From Streptomyces violaceoruber (GTDB taxonomy: Bacteria; Actinomycetota; Actinomycetes; Streptomycetales; Streptomycetaceae), in contig JODI01000066.1 of the NCBI GenBank assembly GCA_000720805.1, positions 1-47,938 of the forward strand: a stretch of DNA of 47,938 bases. The letters are read 5' to 3'. The position numbers and the translations under genes are program-made. This document shows positions 41,830 through 47,938 of the stretch, one piece after another; position 1 is the first letter of the stretch; the number at the start of each line of letters is the position of its first letter. Below the pieces are notes generated by a model. That model made no database searches, was not told the origin of the DNA, and saw only the letters and a program-made list of their open reading frames with translations.

Positions 41830-42621
41830 ATGCCTGTCACCGGCAGTACCAAGCCCCACCCGCACGACGACGCCCCCGACACCGCCGCCGACTTCGAACG
41901 GCTCGCGGCACTCCCCGACGGTCCCGAACGCAAGACCCTGCGGGACGAACTGGTCGAGCTCTGGCTGCCCATGGCCGAGCGCATCGCCGTCCGGTTCCGG
42001 GGCCGCGGCGAGTCCCTCGAGGACCTCTACCAGGTGGCCGCGCTCGGGCTCGTGAAAGCCGTGGACCACTACGACCCCGCACGGGGCTGCGCCTTCGAGG
42101 CGTACGCCGTGCCGACCATCACCGGCGAGATCAAGCGGCACTTCCGCGACCACATGTGGACACTGCACGTGCCGCGTCGCGTCCAGGACCTGCGCAACCG
42201 GGTGCGGCAGGCCGTGAAGGAGCTGTCGCAGACGACGTCCGGGCGGCCGCCGACGGTGGCGGAGATCGCCGCGTACGCGGGCATGACCGAGGCCGAGGCG
42301 CGCACCGGCATGGAGGCACTGGAGTGCTTCACCGCGCTGTCCCTGGAGGCCGAGATGCCAGGCACCGACGGCTACGCCCTCGGGGACGCGATCGGCGCCC
42401 TGGACCCGGCCTTCGACACCGTCGTCGACCGGGTGGCCGTCCGGCCCTGTCTCGAGGCACTGCCGGAGCGCGAGCGCACCATCCTCTACCTGCGCTTCTT
42501 CCGTGGCATGACCCAGAGCTGCATCGCGGAACAGCTCGGCATCTCGCAGATGCACGTCTCCCGGCTGCTCAGCGGCTGCTTCGACCGGCTGCGCGAGGAG
42601 ATCCTCACGGAAACCGGGTGA
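41830..42621 (+). CDS. RNA polymerase sigma factor, SigB/F/G family
   Basis: 263 residues from ATG 41830. Region 2 (about 40-110) reads LVELWLPMAERIAVRFRGRG and SLEDLYQVAALGLVKAVDHYD, then FEAYAVPTITGEIKRHFRD. Region 3 spans about 120-180. Region 4 has EALPERERTILYLRFFRGMT and the HTH CIAEQLGISQMHVSRLLS. This is the stress and development sigma group controlled by partner switching with GHKL anti-sigma kinases. From memory, S. coelicolor sigG lies near a second glycogen locus, as here, but the name cannot be assigned from sequence alone. No anti-sigma gene is next to it. Confidence 0.94.
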   Translation: MPVTGSTKPHPHDDAPDTAADFERLAALPDGPERKTLRDELVELWLPMAERIAVRFRGRGESLEDLYQVAALGLVKAVDHYDPARGCAFEAYAVPTITGEIKRHFRDHMWTLHVPRRVQDLRNRVRQAVKELSQTTSGRPPTVAEIAAYAGMTEAEARTGMEALECFTALSLEAEMPGTDGYALGDAIGALDPAFDTVVDRVAVRPCLEALPERERTILYLRFFRGMTQSCIAEQLGISQMHVSRLLSGCFDRLREEILTETG

Positions 42622-42651
42622 CCTCCGACCTGCCGGGGTGACACCGCCCCA

Positions 42652-43005
42652 TTACTGCGCCGACCACTCCGCCGGCGCTCCCGGGACCTGCGTGGGGCCG
42701 TGGCGGTCCAGGGCGTCTTCCAGCTCCGCGCGGATCTTCGGGGGCAACTGTCCGGCACGCCCCCAGATGAGGATCAGTTCGGCGACGTTGCGGAGCTTGG
42801 TGTTGGTGTGCTGGGAGACGTCCTTCAGCACCTCCCACCCCTGATCCGGCGTCACCCGGCCGAGCGCGACGACCATGCCGATCGCCTGGTCCACGACGGC
42901 GTGCGAGGCGACGGCCCCCTTCAGCTGGTCGACCTCTTCCTGCAGCGCGAAGACGAGGTCCGATCCGTGGGCGGACTCGTGAGGTGCTCGTGACACGTCT
43001 TCCAT
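42652..43005 (-). CDS. ANTAR domain RNA-binding protein
   Basis: 117 residues from ATG 43005. The ANTAR helices cover about 20-80: LVFALQEEVDQLKGAVASHA, VVDQAIGMVVALGRV, TPDQGWEVLKDVSQHTN and TKLRNVAELILIWG, with the hallmark alanine and aromatic pattern. ANTAR proteins bind paired hairpins in mRNA leaders and stop termination. No GAF or receiver sensor is attached, so control must come from another protein. It converges on the sigma gene. Confidence 0.92.
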   Translation of the reverse strand: MEDVSRAPHESAHGSDLVFALQEEVDQLKGAVASHAVVDQAIGMVVALGRVTPDQGWEVLKDVSQHTNTKLRNVAELILIWGRAGQLPPKIRAELEDALDRHGPTQVPGAPAEWSAQ

Positions 43006-43153
43006 CCTGGCACTCGTCCTGGCCCGCGCCACCGGACGGACCCGGACGGGCCACCGTTTCGGTGCCGCCACCGGGGTACTCGGCAGGCGCCCCGGGCGGT
43101 TTGGGCCGGACACTGGGACGAGAGCGGTGGCCACCGGCCGACGAGAGCAGGAC

Positions 43154-43966
43154 ATGACTGTCATGAACCACGACGTGAGACACCCCAGCGCCACCAAGGA
43201 CGTCATGTCCACGCACTCCGTGTTCGGCGCGCCCTGCTGGGTGAGTCTGACCAGCCGCGACCTGGAGGCGACCGAGAGCTTCTACGCGGCGGTGCTCGGA
43301 TGGGAGTGGCAGTCGGCGAAGATCGGCGACCGTGTGCGGATGGCGCTGGCGGACGGTACGCCGGTGGCCGGGATCGCGGCGGTCGCCGGCGCGTGGCAGA
43401 TGCCGGTCGCCTGGACGCCGTACTTCGCCGTGACCAGCGCCGACGAGGCCGCCTCGCGGGCGCAGGAGCGGGGCGGTACGACGGCCGTCGGGCCGCTGTC
43501 CTTCCCGCCGGGGCGGGCAGCCCTGGTGGCCGACCGGGACGGCGCGACCTTCGGTATCTGGGAGGGCGAGCTCATCGCCGACTGGGAGAGCTGGCGCGAG
43601 GCCCAGCCGGCCTTCATCCGGCTCCACACCCGCGACGCCTTCGACGCCGCCATTTTCTACGGCGAGGTCCTCGACTGGGCCTCGCAGCGGCCCGGCTGCT
43701 GCGAGGTGCACTACGAGGGCGGCGAGGTCGTGCTGCGCAGTCGCGGGGACATCGTGGCCCGCATCGAGTCGGGTGCGCTGGGCTCGGCACCCGACCCCAC
43801 CATCCGGCCGCACTGGCAGGTCCACTTCGCGGTCGCGGACGTCGCGGCCTGCGCCCGGGCCGCCGAGATCCACGGCGGCAGCGTCCTGTCGAAGGGCAGC
43901 GACGAGGCGGTACTGCGCGACCCCGACGGCGCACAGTTCACGGTGACCTCCCGCCGCGAACGCTGA
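43154..43966 (+). CDS. Double VOC (glyoxalase/bleomycin resistance-like) protein
   Basis: 270 residues from ATG 43154 with AGCAGGAC upstream. There are two vicinal oxygen chelate domains in tandem. The first (about 20-140) starts CWVSLTSRDLEATESFYAAV and ends in a REAALVADRDGATFGIWEG-type strand; the second (about 150-265) starts FIRLHTRDAFDAAIFYGEVL and ends VLRDPDGAQFTVTSR. This is the hydroxylase-type fused VOC form common in actinobacteria. Metal ligands are unclear. Function could be antibiotic binding or a dioxygenase-like reaction. Confidence 0.9.
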   Translation: MTVMNHDVRHPSATKDVMSTHSVFGAPCWVSLTSRDLEATESFYAAVLGWEWQSAKIGDRVRMALADGTPVAGIAAVAGAWQMPVAWTPYFAVTSADEAASRAQERGGTTAVGPLSFPPGRAALVADRDGATFGIWEGELIADWESWREAQPAFIRLHTRDAFDAAIFYGEVLDWASQRPGCCEVHYEGGEVVLRSRGDIVARIESGALGSAPDPTIRPHWQVHFAVADVAACARAAEIHGGSVLSKGSDEAVLRDPDGAQFTVTSRRER

Positions 43967-43986
43967 CGCGCCTCACACCGGGGGCC

Positions 43987-44013
43987 TGCCGGCCCGTCCC
44001 ATACGGGCGGGCA
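43987..44013. terminator. Bidirectional terminator between VOC and GlgX genes
   Basis: TGCCGGCCCGT and ACGGGCGGGCA pair over 11 positions with one mismatch around the loop CCCAT. It lies between two convergent stops. Confidence 0.7.
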
Positions 44014-44060
44014 CCGTCAGCCGAACCGAACCCCGACGCCACGCGGGCAGCGCCTTTGCC

Positions 44061-46195
<2,135 letters not shown>

Positions 46196-46199
<4 letters not shown>

Positions 46200-46708
46200 C
46201 GGGCGTCCTCCAGAACGCCCTGCGGTGTACTCGTCGGGCCGGCCAGTGCGGCGACCCGGATCTCTCGCGGCACCTCGAGCACCTCGCGCAGGTCGGGCTC
46301 GGGGGCGGTGGGCACGAGCGGGACGCGTTCGCCGGCGCGGGCGCGCTGCGAGAACCAGATGACCTTGCTGCCGGTATCGGTGGCGCAGCACCCCCAGCCG
46401 TCGCTCATGGCGGCGATGTGCTCCAGGCAGCCGCGCAGGTCCTGGTCCGGGCGCAGGTCGCAGTCGTTCTCACCGATGGCGGTGATGAGGTGCTGGCCGT
46501 TCCACCACATCTCGATCGACGTGTTCTTGTCGGTGGCGTGCTCGTCTATGGCCTTCAGCAGCAGTTCGGCGCCGTGGCAGACGGGCTCGACCAGATTCTC
46601 CAGGTCCCAGTAGTGCAGGTGTGCGGCCAGAATGCGCTTGACCTGTCCGACCCGCTCCGGGCTGACCTCGACGTCGAGGTGGTAATAGCAGGGCACTGCG
46701 GTGTTCAT
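46196..46708 (-). CDS. GHKL/HATPase-like protein coupled to glgX
   Basis: 170 residues from ATG 46708. It has the layout of Streptomyces anti-sigma-like GHKL proteins. The helix VCHGAELLLKAIDEHATDKN stands where the N-box (ELVTNAVRH-like) lies. IGENDCDLRPDQDL occupies the G1 box, and MSDGWGCCATDTGSKVIWFS the G2/G3 region that normally reads GWG...GKTVWAEL. The N-box Asn is Lys here and the DxGxG box is reduced, so ATP binding is doubtful. Its coupling to glgX is unusual for an anti-sigma factor and suggests a regulator tied to glycogen use or the sigma factor at 41830. Confidence 0.75.
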
Positions 46709-46855
46709 GGTCGTTGGCTCCTCACCGGCGAAGCTCTCGCTCCTCCTCGTCCCCTGCGGGGCCAGGCCCCGAACACGAAGCGTGAGCACTGATCGCTTCT
46801 GAGTCACCTCAAGAGTGGAGGCGCTACGCCGTTCGTGCAACACGAGCACACCGCT

Positions 46856-46877
46856 GAGGTTGTTGAACCTCCAACAA
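46856..46877. promoter_or_regulatory. Overlapping inverted repeats in the divergent promoter region
   Basis: TTGTTG (46860-46865) and CAACAA (46872-46877) are complementary with a six-base gap. GAGGTT (46856-46861) and AACCTC (46866-46871) form a second, overlapping repeat. The site lies about 150 bases upstream of both the GHKL-like gene and the DUF5133 gene, so it could regulate both directions. The remaining bases of 46709-47006 hold no gene. Confidence 0.45.
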
Positions 46878-47006
46878 GACGCTGAGTCATTACGCGTGCA
46901 CCATGTGTGAAGACCTCGATGCCGTAACGGATCCGTACGTGTCCGCGTGCGGCCACCGCCCGACGGTCGGGAGACGTGCCATCGAGCCCTGAAAGGTGAA
47001 CGGCAC

Positions 47007-47327
47007 ATGCTGCTACCGGCAAAAGCCGAAGTGGCCCGGCAACTGCGGCAGTACCGGGCGTGGGAACGCATGATGCTCGCGGCCCCCGCCGACCGCCGGA
47101 TCCGGTCCACCTTCGAGGACTCTGGCTACACACTCTGCGTGCTGATGGGGAAGCGGTGTGCGCGCGAAGCCGCGGACGCCGCCGAACGGTATCTGCGGAC
47201 CACCCTCGTCTCCTACCTCCGGGAGGAACCCGAGTACCTCCGGAAGGAACCCGAGCGGACCGGACCGCGGACGGCCACCAGACGGGGCCCGCCGACACCG
47301 GACCGGCGGTCCCCCGCCGGGAGGTAG
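47007..47327 (+). CDS. DUF5133 family protein
   Basis: 106 residues from ATG 47007, with AAAGGTG upstream. It starts MLLPAKAEVARQLRQYRAWE, the conserved DUF5133 opening, with RIRSTFEDSGYTLCVLMGKR and EAADAAERYL; the last 30 residues are basic and disordered. The family is limited to Streptomyces and relatives and has no known function, although it is often found near stress-related regulators. It precedes glgE by 75 bases and may be cotranscribed with it. Confidence 0.88.
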   Translation: MLLPAKAEVARQLRQYRAWERMMLAAPADRRIRSTFEDSGYTLCVLMGKRCAREAADAAERYLRTTLVSYLREEPEYLRKEPERTGPRTATRRGPPTPDRRSPAGR

Positions 47328-47402
47328 ACACCTTCCGGCGCAGCTTCGTTTCCCGGGCGGCCGGCCCGCCCGGCCCGGTCGAGCACGGCGGAGGTGTTTC
47401 AC

Positions 47403-47938
47403 ATGAGTTCGATCCCGGCCATCGGCCGCATTCCCGTCCGGGACGTCAGGCCTGCCGTGGACTGCGGCAGGCGTCCGGCGAAGGCGATCGCCGGTGAGAC
47501 GTTCCAGGTCACCGCCACCGTGTTCCGCGAAGGTCACGACGCGGTCGCCGCAAACGTCGTGCTGACCGACCCCGAGGGCCGGCACGGTCCGTGGACGCCG
47601 ATGCGGGAACTGTCCCCGGGTACCGACCGCTGGGGCGCCGAGGTCACCCCGGACGTCACGGGCCACTGGACGTACCGCGTGGAGGCGTGGAGCGATCCCC
47701 TCTCCACCTGGCGCCGCACCGCCCGCATCAAGGTTCCGGCGGGGATCGACACCGGGCTTGTGCTGGAGGAGGGCGCCGACCTGTACGAGAAGGCGGCGGC
47801 CGGGGTGCCGCGGGGACCGGGCCAGGATGCCCTGGTGATCGCCGTCGAGGCCCTGCGGGACGAGAGCCGCCCCGCCGCGGCCCGGCTGGCGGCGGCGTTG
47901 ACGCCGGAGGTGGACGCGGTGCTGTCCCTGCATCCGCT
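47403..47938 (+). CDS. glgE: GlgE maltosyltransferase, N-terminal part (cut by window edge)
   Basis: The ATG at 47403 follows GGAGGTG. The 178 visible residues begin MSSIPAIGRIPVRDVRPAVD, then RRPAKAIAGETFQVTATVFR. RWGAEVTPDVTGHWTYRVEAW is the GlgE N-domain (beta sandwich) signature, and a helical insert LYEKAAAGVPRG follows. The GH13 catalytic domain is beyond the window. GlgE lengthens alpha-1,4-glucan with maltose-1-phosphate. Together with GlgX this forms a glycogen metabolism locus. Confidence 0.92.
   Translation, partial: MSSIPAIGRIPVRDVRPAVDCGRRPAKAIAGETFQVTATVFREGHDAVAANVVLTDPEGRHGPWTPMRELSPGTDRWGAEVTPDVTGHWTYRVEAWSDPLSTWRRTARIKVPAGIDTGLVLEEGADLYEKAAAGVPRGPGQDALVIAVEALRDESRPAAARLAAALTPEVDAVLSLHP

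Overview
The window is chromosomal DNA of a Streptomyces or a very close relative. It is strongly GC-rich with GC-biased third codon positions, and starts are often GTG with GGAGG-type ribosome sites. The gene families fit the genus: XRE-NB-ARC-TPR regulator, PucR, SpoIIE-type phosphatase, SigB/F/G-type sigma factor, ANTAR, DUF5133 and GlgE. About fifty protein genes, one tRNA-like gene, one clear pseudogene, several promoter or operator candidates and five short-unit repeat blocks can be supported. The mix of regulators, redox enzymes, exporters and secreted proteins, with no large core operon, suggests a chromosome-arm type region.

Layout. 1-7.2 kb: tail of an IS481-type transposase, a MarR regulator, a tRNA-Gly-like gene, an MHS-type transporter, an FHA-HTH protein, two small secreted SH3-like proteins, an AhpD-like protein, and a three-gene cluster of cysteine-free ribosomal proteins (L33, L31, L36). 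7.3-17.6 kb: regulators (AraC, XRE-NB-ARC-TPR, PucR, LysR), a GNAT protein, an aldo/keto reductase, a Sua5/YciO protein and a dienelactone hydrolase. 17.8-24.9 kb: MHYT sensor, metallophosphoesterase, LLM flavin oxidoreductase, TauD-type dioxygenase, aldo/keto reductase, a LigD-type 3'-phosphoesterase and the decayed remains of an ATP-dependent DNA ligase. 24.9-35 kb: PAS-GAF-SpoIIE phosphatase, DoxX-peroxiredoxin pair, MarR, a complete P450-ferredoxin-reductase operon, an orphan response regulator, and a TetR gene divergent from an MFS exporter. 35.7-41.6 kb: intact ATP-dependent DNA ligase, NLP (NPP1) secreted protein, a hydroxymethylbilane synthase away from other haem genes, a hypothetical protein, and an ABC-2 exporter operon led by its MarR regulator. 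41.8-47.9 kb: sigma factor, ANTAR protein, double VOC protein, then a glycogen/alpha-glucan locus (GlgX, a GHKL-fold protein coupled to it, DUF5133, start of GlgE).

How parts work together. P450, ferredoxin and reductase form a self-contained monooxygenase electron chain. The TetR/MFS and MarR/ABC units each carry a strong palindrome at the expected operator position, so both look like ligand-controlled efflux modules. The sigma factor and the GlgX/GlgE locus plausibly belong to the osmotic or developmental storage-sugar programme.

The most interesting element is the tRNA-like gene at 1064-1133 (minus strand). It folds as a cloverleaf with anticodon UCC and the bacterial glycine identity features, but it has GUGC in place of GTpsiC in the T arm, a pyrimidine at position 37, and an anticodon stem that can close by a sixth pair. 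As I recall, GUGC is also seen in the staphylococcal glycine tRNAs that serve cell-wall rather than ribosomal synthesis. Streptomyces peptidoglycan has a one-glycine bridge added by a Fem-type enzyme, so a dedicated non-ribosomal glycine donor is a reasonable hypothesis. All calls come from reading the sequence; no database search was done.
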